This document shows, in pieces, positions 1 through 5,012 of a stretch of 5,012 nucleotides of DNA. The position numbers and the translations under genes were made by a program. Numbering within the stretch: position 1 is the first letter of the stretch; every line of letters starts with the position of its first letter. Under the pieces are notes generated by a model that worked only from the letters and a program-made list of their open reading frames with translations, did not search any database and had not been told where the DNA came from. The DNA comes from an uncultured Clostridia bacterium (lineage in GTDB: Bacteria; Bacillota; Clostridia; Oscillospirales; Ruminococcaceae). The stretch is from positions 1-5,012 of the forward strand of contig CANRLY010000137.1 of the NCBI GenBank assembly GCA_947631585.1, read 5' to 3'.

Positions 1-17
1 AGATAGGGGGCAGAATT

Positions 18-130
18 CCCACTCCCTCCGGGAGGTGGGACACCCGGGCGGCGGCAGCCGCCCGGGGTCTCAAACCCCGAGCGAAGCGAGGGGAGAAGCC
101 CCCACGCAGGGGGCAATTCCCGAAAGAATC
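18..130 (+). repeat. Repeat unit 1 (113 bp, four hairpins)
   Basis: Hairpin A is 18-39: stem CCCAC/GTGGG plus TCCC/GGGA, a TCC loop and one bulged G at 34. Hairpin B is 43-66: a perfect 10-bp stem with the four-base top GGCA. Hairpin C is 75-93: CCCC/GGGG enclosing GA, GCGAAGC and GA. Hairpin D is 98-114: GCCCCC/GGGGGC with an ACGCA loop. The tail 115-130 is A-rich. An alternative stem, GGGGT (64-68) with ACCCC (74-78), competes with hairpins B and C. This unit differs from the other two in the top of hairpin B, which is the reverse complement of theirs. Confidence 0.9.
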
Positions 131-245
131 CCCACTCCCTCCGGGAGGTGGGTCGCCCGGGCGGCTGCCGCCGCCCGGGGTCTCAGCCCCGAACGAAGCG
201 AGGGGAGAAGCCCCCACGCAGGGGGTGCAACCCCCGGAAAGAATC
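131..245 (+). repeat. Repeat unit 2 (115 bp, four hairpins)
   Basis: Hairpin A (131-152) is identical to unit 1. Hairpin B (156-179) keeps the 10-bp stem but has TGCC at the top. Hairpin C (187-205) has one change, ACGAAGC in place of GCGAAGC, which breaks an inner base pair. Hairpin D pairs C211-215 with G221-225 around ACGCA. The tail is altered so that the same G run at 221-225 can also pair with C231-235 across TGCAA, giving two mutually exclusive stems. Confidence 0.9.
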
Positions 246-330
246 CCCACTCCCTCCGGGAGGTGGGTCACCCGGGCGGCTGCCGCCGCCCGGGGTCTCA
301 GCCCCGAGCGAAGCGAGGGGGAGCAAGCCC
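246..330 (+). repeat. Repeat unit 3, truncated before hairpin D
   Basis: Hairpin A (246-267), hairpin B (271-294, TGCC top) and hairpin C (302-320, with the intact GCGAAGC core) are all present. After the GGGG at 317-320 the sequence departs from the other units: a GAGCAAGCCCG remnant leads into an A-rich leader, and hairpin D and the tail are missing. The array therefore ends about 25 bases before the gdpP Shine-Dalgarno, close enough that a gdpP transcript started upstream of or within the array would carry these hairpins in its 5' leader. Confidence 0.88.
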
Positions 331-355
331 GTAAAAAATAAATCCCCTGAAATTT

Positions 356-371
356 GGAGGTGTGACCGTTG
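356..371 (+). promoter_or_regulatory. Ribosome binding site deciding a TTG start for gdpP
   Basis: GGAGG at 356-360 is followed by eight bases and then TTG at 369-371. This is near-ideal spacing for a Firmicutes ribosome binding site. The next in-frame ATG (405-407, codon 13) has no such site in front of it and would cut into the first membrane helix. No good -35/-10 pair is visible in the 331-355 AT-rich leader, so the promoter is probably within or upstream of the repeat array. Confidence 0.82.
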
Positions 372-2357
372 AAAGGTAAAAATGCCGCCGCTGCCGTGGC
401 GCTTATGTTGCTGACCGCCTGCTCTCTGCTGGCGTCCTGGCAGGTCTACAAGAGCGATAAGATATTTGGCGGCGTGCTGCTGGCTGTTACAGCAGTGGGC
501 GCTGTCTCTCTGGGAGCCGTCTTTATCATCTCAAACGGCAGGTTCAGAAAAAATGTCGCTTTCTTCGCCAGAAACCTGAATGCCGCCCACCGGGACTCTA
601 TGTACCTGTTTCCGGCTCCGGCTTTCGCAGTTGATGAGAACGGCGCAGTGGTCTGGACTAATAAACTCTTCGATGAGAATATCTTCGACGGCGTGGACTC
701 TTTCGGCAAAACTGTCTCCCAGCTGTTTAATGTGGAACTTGACGACGCTTTTTCCGAAAACGGCAGTATGCTCCACCTTAATAATAGATTCTACCAGCTC
801 AAAGGCCTTAGAAGAAGCAACGAAAAAAGCCTGCTCACCGTGCTTTATCTGGACGATGTCACCGAAATGGTGGAACTCCAGTTCGAGTATGAACAGTCCC
901 GTCCTACAGTAATGATGGTGAGTATAGATAACTACGAGGAACTCCTCCAGAACGCTAAGGACAGCGAAAGATCCCATACGGTGGTAGAAATAGAAAAACT
1001 TGTGGAAAGCTTTATGGAACCTACTACCGGACTTTCAAGAAAAATTTCTGCCGATAAGTTTATGCTTATCGTGGAAGAACGACACCTGGCAGTTATGATA
1101 AAAAACCGATTCCAGATATTGGATAAGGCAAGGGAAATAGTCGTCGGCGAAAGACGTAACCTCACCCTCTCCATAGGGGTGGGACATGGCGCAAAAGATC
1201 TGGCAGAAAGCGAAAAATTCGCACGGCAGGCGCTGGATATGTGCCTCGGCAGAGGCGGAGACCAGGCGGCAGTCAAGACCGAAAACGGCTTCGAGTTCTT
1301 CGGCGGCGTGTCAAACGGCGTTGAAAAACAAACTAAGGTCAAGACCCGTATAATCGCTTCCGCTATCAAGGAATTGGTGCTTTCTAACGATATGGTCTTT
1401 ATCATGGGACATAAAATGGGCGATATGGACAGCATCGGCTCGGCTACCGGTCTGTGCGCAGCTGTCAGATGCCTGGGCAAACCGGCTTATGTGGTCACCG
1501 ACCTTGAAAAGACCCTGGCAAAACCACTTATCGACTATATCAGCGATAACGGCGGCAGCGACTTCTATATGACCCCAACCCAGGCTATGTTTAAAATGGA
1601 CGAGAACTCAGTGGTGATGATAGTCGATACCCATAACCCCGACTTCGTGGACAGCGCAGACCTCTATAAGTCGGCGGAAACAGTGGTGGTGATAGACCAC
1701 CATAGGAAAATGGTCAAGTACATCGATAACGCTGTTATCTTCTTCCATGAACCACAGGCGTCCTCAGTTTCTGAAATGGTCGCCGAACTGGTGCAGTATT
1801 TCGGGGACGAAGTGCAGCTCACCGCTCCCCAGGCGGAAGCTTTGCTGGCAGGAATAATGCTGGATACCAAGAACTTCGTTATGAGAACAGGCGTGAGAAC
1901 TTTTGAAGCGGCGGCTTACCTGCGGCTGAAAGGCGCAGATACCGTTTCGGTGAAAAAACTGTTCTCAAATTCTATAGATACATATCAGCAGAAATCTATG
2001 CTCATCACAAACTGCGAAGTTTACGAGAGATGCGCAGTGGCGACCGCAAGGGCTACTTCTTCCTCTATGCGGACAGCCGCTCCCCAGGCGGCGGACGAAC
2101 TCCTGGGAATAAACGGCGTGGACGCTTCTTTCGTTATGTACGAGGAGGGCGGAACAGTCTACGTCTCCGCAAGGAGCATGGGTAGATTCAACGTCCAGGT
2201 GATAATGGAAGCCCTGGGCGGCGGAGGTCACCAGACTATGGCGGGCGCACAGCTTAAACGTTCCCTCACCGGCGTCAAGGAAATGATCTTCCAACAGATA
2301 GACGAGTACCTTGCCGAACAGGAAAAAAGCGCAAGAGCAAAGAAAAAGTCACATTAA
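369..2357 (+). CDS. gdpP: GdpP-type membrane-bound c-di-AMP phosphodiesterase (DHH/DHHA1)
   Basis: The 662-residue product matches the usual length of GdpP (YybT), which hydrolyses cyclic di-AMP to pApA at the membrane. Two hydrophobic segments lie at about residues 6-24 and 32-55. A PAS-like region follows at about 80-165 (PAPAFAVDENGAVVWTN at 82-98). A degenerate GGDEF domain spans about 178-305: the signature is replaced by SADKF (227-231), while the later LSIGVGHG (267-274) is kept, so diguanylate cyclase activity is unlikely. The DHH domain has all expected metal ligands: H348, D352 and D354 in GHKMGDMD, D420 in VMIVDTHN, the DHH triad 443-445, and D499 in MLDT. The DHHA1 domain near the C-terminus carries GGGGHQTMAG (617-626) for substrate binding. 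It starts at TTG, supported by GGAGG eight bases upstream. rplI follows after 31 bases with no terminator, as in many Firmicutes. In the family, loss of this enzyme raises c-di-AMP and changes osmotic, potassium and cell-wall stress tolerance. The family call is firm; catalytic activity is inferred from intact residues. Confidence 0.95.
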   Translation: MKGKNAAAAVALMLLTACSLLASWQVYKSDKIFGGVLLAVTAVGAVSLGAVFIISNGRFRKNVAFFARNLNAAHRDSMYLFPAPAFAVDENGAVVWTNKLFDENIFDGVDSFGKTVSQLFNVELDDAFSENGSMLHLNNRFYQLKGLRRSNEKSLLTVLYLDDVTEMVELQFEYEQSRPTVMMVSIDNYEELLQNAKDSERSHTVVEIEKLVESFMEPTTGLSRKISADKFMLIVEERHLAVMIKNRFQILDKAREIVVGERRNLTLSIGVGHGAKDLAESEKFARQALDMCLGRGGDQAAVKTENGFEFFGGVSNGVEKQTKVKTRIIASAIKELVLSNDMVFIMGHKMGDMDSIGSATGLCAAVRCLGKPAYVVTDLEKTLAKPLIDYISDNGGSDFYMTPTQAMFKMDENSVVMIVDTHNPDFVDSADLYKSAETVVVIDHHRKMVKYIDNAVIFFHEPQASSVSEMVAELVQYFGDEVQLTAPQAEALLAGIMLDTKNFVMRTGVRTFEAAAYLRLKGADTVSVKKLFSNSIDTYQQKSMLITNCEVYERCAVATARATSSSMRTAAPQAADELLGINGVDASFVMYEEGGTVYVSARSMGRFNVQVIMEALGGGGHQTMAGAQLKRSLTGVKEMIFQQIDEYLAEQEKSARAKKKSH

Positions 2358-2388
2358 AATAAATACGGCATTACGGAGGTTATAGAAA

Positions 2389-2835
2389 ATGAAAGTTATT
2401 CTGCTCAAAGACGTAAAAGGCTCAGGCAAAGCCGGGGATATAATCAATGTCTCCGACGGCTATGCAAGGAACTTCCTTGTGGCAAGAGGACTGGCTCTTG
2501 AAGCTACCGCCGGCAACCTCAACGACCTTCAGGGAAAGAAAAATTCCGCCCAGCATAAGCTGGAAGTGGAAAAACAGGAAAACGAAGCTGTCGCCGCAAA
2601 GATAGGCGGCAAGGAGATAACTATAAAGTCACGGGCAGGTCAGGGGGGAAAGCTCTTCGGTGCTGTGACCGCAGCGGTGGTCTCCGAAAAGCTCAAAGAA
2701 CAGCTTGGCGTCACGGTGGATAAAAAGAAAATAAGCCTGAACAGCGAGATAAAGTCGTTTGGCGAGTATTCGGCGGATATCAAACTGGGTCAGGGAGTGA
2801 ACTGCTCTCTTAAAATAAAGGTCGAGGAGAACTGA
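2389..2835 (+). CDS. rplI: 50S ribosomal protein L9 (bL9)
   Basis: The 148-residue product has the standard length and layout of bacterial L9, a two-domain protein that binds domain V of 23S rRNA near the L1 stalk and helps limit ribosome slippage. The N-terminal domain starts MKVILLKDVKGSGKAGD and contains the L9 signature at residues 13-40 (G13, G16, V21, G24-Y25, N28-F29-L30, G34). A charged connecting helix covers about 41-74 and the C-terminal domain follows, with the conserved GKLFGAVT at 87-94. The ATG start is supported by GGAGG at 2375-2379, nine bases upstream. It lies 31 bases after gdpP, and its TGA stop is separated from the dnaB ATG by a single base, so co-transcription and probably translational coupling with dnaB are expected. 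Nothing about it is unusual. Confidence 0.98.
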   Translation: MKVILLKDVKGSGKAGDIINVSDGYARNFLVARGLALEATAGNLNDLQGKKNSAQHKLEVEKQENEAVAAKIGGKEITIKSRAGQGGKLFGAVTAAVVSEKLKEQLGVTVDKKKISLNSEIKSFGEYSADIKLGQGVNCSLKIKVEEN

Positions 2836-2839
2836 AATG
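2825..2839 (+). promoter_or_regulatory. dnaB ribosome binding site inside the rplI 3' end (TGAAATG junction)
   Basis: AGGAG at 2825-2829 lies within the last codons of rplI, seven bases before the dnaB ATG at 2837. The rplI stop TGA (2833-2835) and this ATG are one base apart. Ribosomes finishing rplI can therefore restart directly on dnaB, a layout typical of translational coupling. Confidence 0.85.
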
Positions 2840-4195
2840 GATATTTCGCTGAACAGCAGCCTTAGCGGCAGGGAAATGCCTTTCAGCCTGGAAGCTGAAC
2901 AGACCGTGCTGGGCGGCGTATTGCTTGCGCCGGAAGTCCTTCCTACAGTGCTGGAAAGACTTAAGCCGGAATGTTTCTACAGCCAGCAGCACAGGGAACT
3001 TTTCAGCATAATAATGCGAATGTTCTCAAACGGCAGGAACGCCGACCTTATCACCGTTATGAACGAAGCGGTGGATATGGGCGTGTTTGAAAGCTCCGCC
3101 ATGGCAAGGACCTACCTGAAAGGTCTTATGGAAAGCATACCCTCCGTTTCCAATATAGAAAGCTATTGTGATATAGTTGAGGAAAAGTACTATGTGCGTT
3201 CGCTGATAACCGCTGCCGACGAGATAATCGCTATGGCGACAGAGGGTACGGCTGACGCTTCCGAAATGATAGACAGCGCAGAAGAAAAGATATATAGTAT
3301 CCGCCAGGGCAGAGACGTCACCGGACTGACAAGGATAGATTCGGTGCTGCTCGATACCATGACAAGACTTGGTCAGATAAGCGGAGAGAACGCCTCCGAG
3401 TACCTGGGTCAGCCTACCGGCTTTGCACAGCTTGACAGGGTCATCGGCGGACTTAATAAGTCGGATATGCTGGTCATCGGCGCAAGACCGGGTATGGGAA
3501 AAACAGCGTTTGCGCTGAATATAGCGGTGAATACCTGCAAAAGGAACAGAAAGCCGGTGGCTATCTTTTCTCTTGAAATGGGAAAAGAACAGCTGGTCTC
3601 CCGTATGCTGTCCTCTGAGAGCCTGGTGAATAACCATAACCTCCGTTCGGGACAGATAACCGCCGAAGAATGGGTCAAGATAGCGCAGGGAGCTGAGATA
3701 CTGTCGGCGCTTCCTATATATATGGACGACTCCGGCGGAATGACCGTTCCCAAGATGAAAGCAAAGCTGCGCAGAATGAAAGATCTCGGGCTGGTGATAA
3801 TAGATTACATACAGCTGATGGAAAGCCCCAATAAGCATACCAACCGTGTGACCGAGATCTCTGAGATAACCAGACAGATAAAGCTTATGGCAAAGGAAAT
3901 GAACGTGCCGGTAATAGCTCTTTCCCAGCTGTCAAGAGGTGTTGAAAAAAGGGAAAAGAACGTCAAGCCCCCTATGCTCTCAGACCTGAGAGATTCAGGT
4001 TCTATAGAGCAGGACGCAGATATAATCATCTTCCTGCATAGAGACGCTTACTATGAGGAAAGCTCCAGCTCAGGAAATAAGGTGGACTGCCGTATCGCTA
4101 AGAACCGTCACGGCGAAGCAAGGGATATACAGCTGGCGTGGATAGGAGAGTACCAGCTTTTCAGGGGGATAGATCCCACAGGACGTACTGAATAA
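2837..4195 (+). CDS. dnaB: Replicative DNA helicase DnaB (DnaC in Bacillus nomenclature)
   Basis: The 452-residue product is full length for the hexameric 5'-3' replicative helicase that unwinds DNA at the fork and recruits primase. The N-terminal helical domain runs from about 15 to 155 (MPFSLEAEQTVLGGVLL at 14-30; the conserved SIPSVSNIESY region at 100-110). A linker leads to the RecA-like motor domain beginning near PTGFAQLD (193-200). Walker A is GARPGMGKT (215-223; K222, T223). The catalytic glutamate is probably E247 in FSLEM. Walker B is VIIDYIQL (320-327; D323). The polar SQLSRGVEKR motif lies at 363-372, LRDSGSIEQDAD at 384-395, and AKNR (421-424) supplies K422 and R424 at the positions of the gamma-phosphate-sensing Lys/Arg of the neighbouring subunit. 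No intein interrupts the motor. The start is fixed by AGGAG seven bases upstream and by the one-base junction with rplI. parB follows after 33 bases without a terminator. The gene symbol follows E. coli usage; Bacillus annotators would write dnaC. Confidence 0.97.
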   Translation: MDISLNSSLSGREMPFSLEAEQTVLGGVLLAPEVLPTVLERLKPECFYSQQHRELFSIIMRMFSNGRNADLITVMNEAVDMGVFESSAMARTYLKGLMESIPSVSNIESYCDIVEEKYYVRSLITAADEIIAMATEGTADASEMIDSAEEKIYSIRQGRDVTGLTRIDSVLLDTMTRLGQISGENASEYLGQPTGFAQLDRVIGGLNKSDMLVIGARPGMGKTAFALNIAVNTCKRNRKPVAIFSLEMGKEQLVSRMLSSESLVNNHNLRSGQITAEEWVKIAQGAEILSALPIYMDDSGGMTVPKMKAKLRRMKDLGLVIIDYIQLMESPNKHTNRVTEISEITRQIKLMAKEMNVPVIALSQLSRGVEKREKNVKPPMLSDLRDSGSIEQDADIIIFLHRDAYYEESSSSGNKVDCRIAKNRHGEARDIQLAWIGEYQLFRGIDPTGRTE

Positions 4196-4216
4196 GACAG
4201 ATCGCAGAATTGTAAA

Positions 4217-4231
4217 AGGAGATCTCGTATG
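4217..4231 (+). promoter_or_regulatory. Ribosome binding site of parB
   Basis: AGGAG at 4217-4221 is placed seven bases before the ATG at 4229-4231. It confirms this ATG over the in-frame ATG at codon 10 (4256), which has no such sequence in front of it. The 33-base dnaB-parB gap holds nothing else: no terminator hairpin and no clear promoter. Confidence 0.8.
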
Positions 4232-5012
4232 GCAAAAAAAAGACTGGCAAGAGGAATGGATACCCTGTTTATGGACAGCGTGGAGGAGTCCGGGAAGGAT
4301 CTGCGCACGCTGAGGGTCTCCGCACTTGAACCTAATAAGAAACAGCCCCGTACCCGATTTGACCAGCAGGCTATCGCAGAACTGGCGGAGTCTGTGCAAA
4401 AGCATGGGGTGCTCCAGCCGCTGCTGGTAAGACCCCTTGAAAACGGCAGTTACCAGATAGTTGCCGGTGAAAGACGCTGGCGTGCCGCAAGAATGGCAGG
4501 TTTGCAGGAAGTCCCTGTGGTGATAAGGGAACTTTCCGATAAGGAGACCGCCCAGATAGCGCTTATAGAAAACCTCCAAAGGGAGGACCTTGACCCTATC
4601 GAGGAAGCAAAGGGCTTTAAAGGACTGATAGACGAGTTCGGAATGACCCAGAACGAAGTGGCTGAAACGGTGGGGATATCCAGGGCTTCGGTGGCAAATT
4701 CGCTGAGACTGCTGGAACTGGAAGAAAACGTAATGCAGATGTTGCAGGATTCACTTATCACGGTGGGACACGCAAAAGCCCTCCTTGGGGTAGCCGATAA
4801 GCAGCAGCAGCTCCGGCTGGCAAAGGAAGCGGCAGAGAAAAAACTCACCGTCAGACAGACCGAACAGGCGGTGGCAAGCCTTCGGGAAGATAAGCCCAGC
4901 CCCCGCAGCAGGGACGGAAAGTATTTTGAAAGACCTGCCGTTTTCGGGGAACTGGAAATAGCCCTCAGAGAAACTCTGGGACAGAAAGTTGAAATAATTT
5001 CCGGCAAAAACG
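4229..5012 (+). CDS. parB: ParB/Spo0J chromosome-partitioning protein (3' end outside window)
   Basis: An open frame runs from ATG to the right edge without a stop, giving 261 residues. Bacillus Spo0J is about 280, so probably only a few tens of residues of the C-terminal dimerisation domain are missing. ParB binds parS, uses CTP to clamp and slide on DNA, and loads SMC at the origin. The start MAKKRLARGMDTLF matches the basic N-terminal motif that stimulates the ParA ATPase. EPNKKQPRTRF (34-44) and GVLQPLLVRP (60-69) lead into the CTP-binding box GERRWRAARMAG (80-91) and ENLQREDLDPIEEA (114-127). The helix-turn-helix is about 139-164. Its R152, and G180 in VGHAKALL, fit ParB-type parS readers; the related Noc proteins have Gln and Arg there. 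No parA precedes it; dnaB is immediately upstream. An A8 run (4234-4241) lies in codons 2-5. I favour ParB over Noc, with a plasmid-type paralogue unlikely given the housekeeping neighbours. Confidence 0.93.
   Translation, partial: MAKKRLARGMDTLFMDSVEESGKDLRTLRVSALEPNKKQPRTRFDQQAIAELAESVQKHGVLQPLLVRPLENGSYQIVAGERRWRAARMAGLQEVPVVIRELSDKETAQIALIENLQREDLDPIEEAKGFKGLIDEFGMTQNEVAETVGISRASVANSLRLLELEENVMQMLQDSLITVGHAKALLGVADKQQQLRLAKEAAEKKLTVRQTEQAVASLREDKPSPRSRDGKYFERPAVFGELEIALRETLGQKVEIISGKN

Larger units (their letters stand above)
6..330. repeat. GC-rich tandem array of multi-hairpin repeat units upstream of gdpP
   Basis: This stretch holds no believable gene. It consists of direct repeats starting at 18, 131 and 246, so the period is 113 then 115 bases. 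Bases 6-17 resemble the tail of a previous unit with an internal deletion, so the array probably extends to the left of the window. Unit 1 is about 72% G+C by hand count, clearly richer than the genes that follow. Each full unit has the same order of inverted repeats: hairpin A (CCCAC..GTGGG), hairpin B (perfect 10-bp stem CCCGGGCGGC), hairpin C (CCCC..GGGG around GCGAAGC) and hairpin D (CCCCC..GGGGG). The spacing is not a multiple of three, so any reading frame changes from unit to unit, which argues against coding. Function is unknown. Possible readings are a dispersed genomic palindromic repeat (REP/BIME-like), a structured RNA leader, or a mobile non-autonomous element. The repeat structure is seen directly; any role is inference. 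Confidence 0.93.

Noticed and set aside
98..114. Rho-independent terminator at the GC-rich hairpins
   Set aside because: None of the hairpins is followed by a T tract on either strand. The only A/T-rich stretch, after 331, is an A tract on the + strand.
18..330. CRISPR array
   Set aside because: The repeat is over 100 bp and directly abutting, with no short unique spacers between conserved repeats and no cas gene nearby.
35..372. Two overlapping + strand open frames (35-334 and 148-372) with Arg/Pro/Gly/Ala-rich products
   Set aside because: They arise from the GC-rich repeat. The 113 and 115 base periods change frame each unit, so the same DNA is read as different peptides in turn. Neither has a convincing ribosome site, and the second runs into the gdpP start.
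411..425. Lipoprotein signal (LTAC at residues 15-18) in GdpP
   Set aside because: The match to a lipobox is good, but GdpP proteins carry two N-terminal membrane helices with the PAS, GGDEF and DHH domains in the cytoplasm. Cleavage there would be incompatible with this topology, so it is most likely chance.
932..1480. Minus-strand open frame (182 codons) opposite gdpP
   Set aside because: It is antisense to the GGDEF/DHH region of gdpP and has no recognisable motif or ribosome site.
2355..2360. TAAAAT as a -10 element of a separate rplI promoter
   Set aside because: It overlaps the gdpP stop codon and has no -35-like sequence at 16-18 bases upstream, so it is not supported.
3026..3838. 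Long minus-strand open frame (270 codons) opposite dnaB
   Set aside because: It lies wholly within a well-conserved helicase gene, its product has no recognisable domain, and it fits an antisense shadow of the codon usage of dnaB.
4450..5007. Minus-strand open frame (185 codons) opposite parB
   Set aside because: The + strand encodes an unmistakable ParB in this region. The antisense product is a low-complexity Ser-rich chain typical of a shadow frame.
4229..5012. Noc (nucleoid occlusion) instead of ParB
   Set aside because: The N-terminal ParA-contact motif is present, and the DNA-reading positions R152 and G180 match ParB rather than Noc.
1..5012. parS site (TGTTTCACGTGAAACA-like)
   Set aside because: I scanned by eye for the TTTCACGTGAAA core and found no match; a mismatch-tolerant search would be more reliable.

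Overview
The window looks like a bacterial chromosome segment from a Gram-positive, low-to-mid GC Clostridia-type organism. My best guess is a Ruminococcus-like member of the Oscillospiraceae; this is inferred from gene order, protein character and frequent ATA isoleucine codons, and not from any database search. All real genes lie on the + strand. They form the head of what is probably one transcription unit: a GdpP-type c-di-AMP phosphodiesterase (369-2357), ribosomal protein L9 (2389-2835), the replicative helicase DnaB/DnaC (2837-4195) and a chromosome-partitioning ParB protein (4229 to past the right edge). The gdpP-rplI-dnaB order is a familiar Firmicutes arrangement. ParB directly behind dnaB, with no ParA in front, is less usual.

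Layout. Bases 1-330 hold no credible gene. They carry a very GC-rich direct tandem repeat of 113-115 bp: two full units, a third cut short, and what looks like the tail of an earlier unit at the left edge. Each full unit can fold into four consecutive hairpins (called A, B, C and D here). Bases 331-368 form a short AT-rich leader ending in a strong Shine-Dalgarno sequence that points to a TTG start for gdpP. The remaining genes follow with gaps of 31, 1 and 33 bases, each preceded by its own good ribosome binding site. No hairpin-plus-T-tract terminator and no convincing sigma-70/sigma-A promoter is visible between them.

How the genes fit together. GdpP hydrolyses the second messenger c-di-AMP at the membrane. 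L9 is a structural protein of the 50S subunit. DnaB unwinds DNA at the replication fork. ParB loads at parS sites and organises the origin region. Co-transcription would place second-messenger turnover, ribosome supply, replication and segregation under one upstream control point, which here lies beside or within the hairpin repeat array.

The coding part is ordinary housekeeping. The repeat array is the part most worth a second look: its hairpin B appears in opposite orientations in different units, hairpin C contains a GCGAAGC mini-hairpin flanked by tandem G/A mismatches, and hairpin A carries both an anti-Shine-Dalgarno and a Shine-Dalgarno-like sequence. I did not find evidence for a new enzymatic or defence system in the window.
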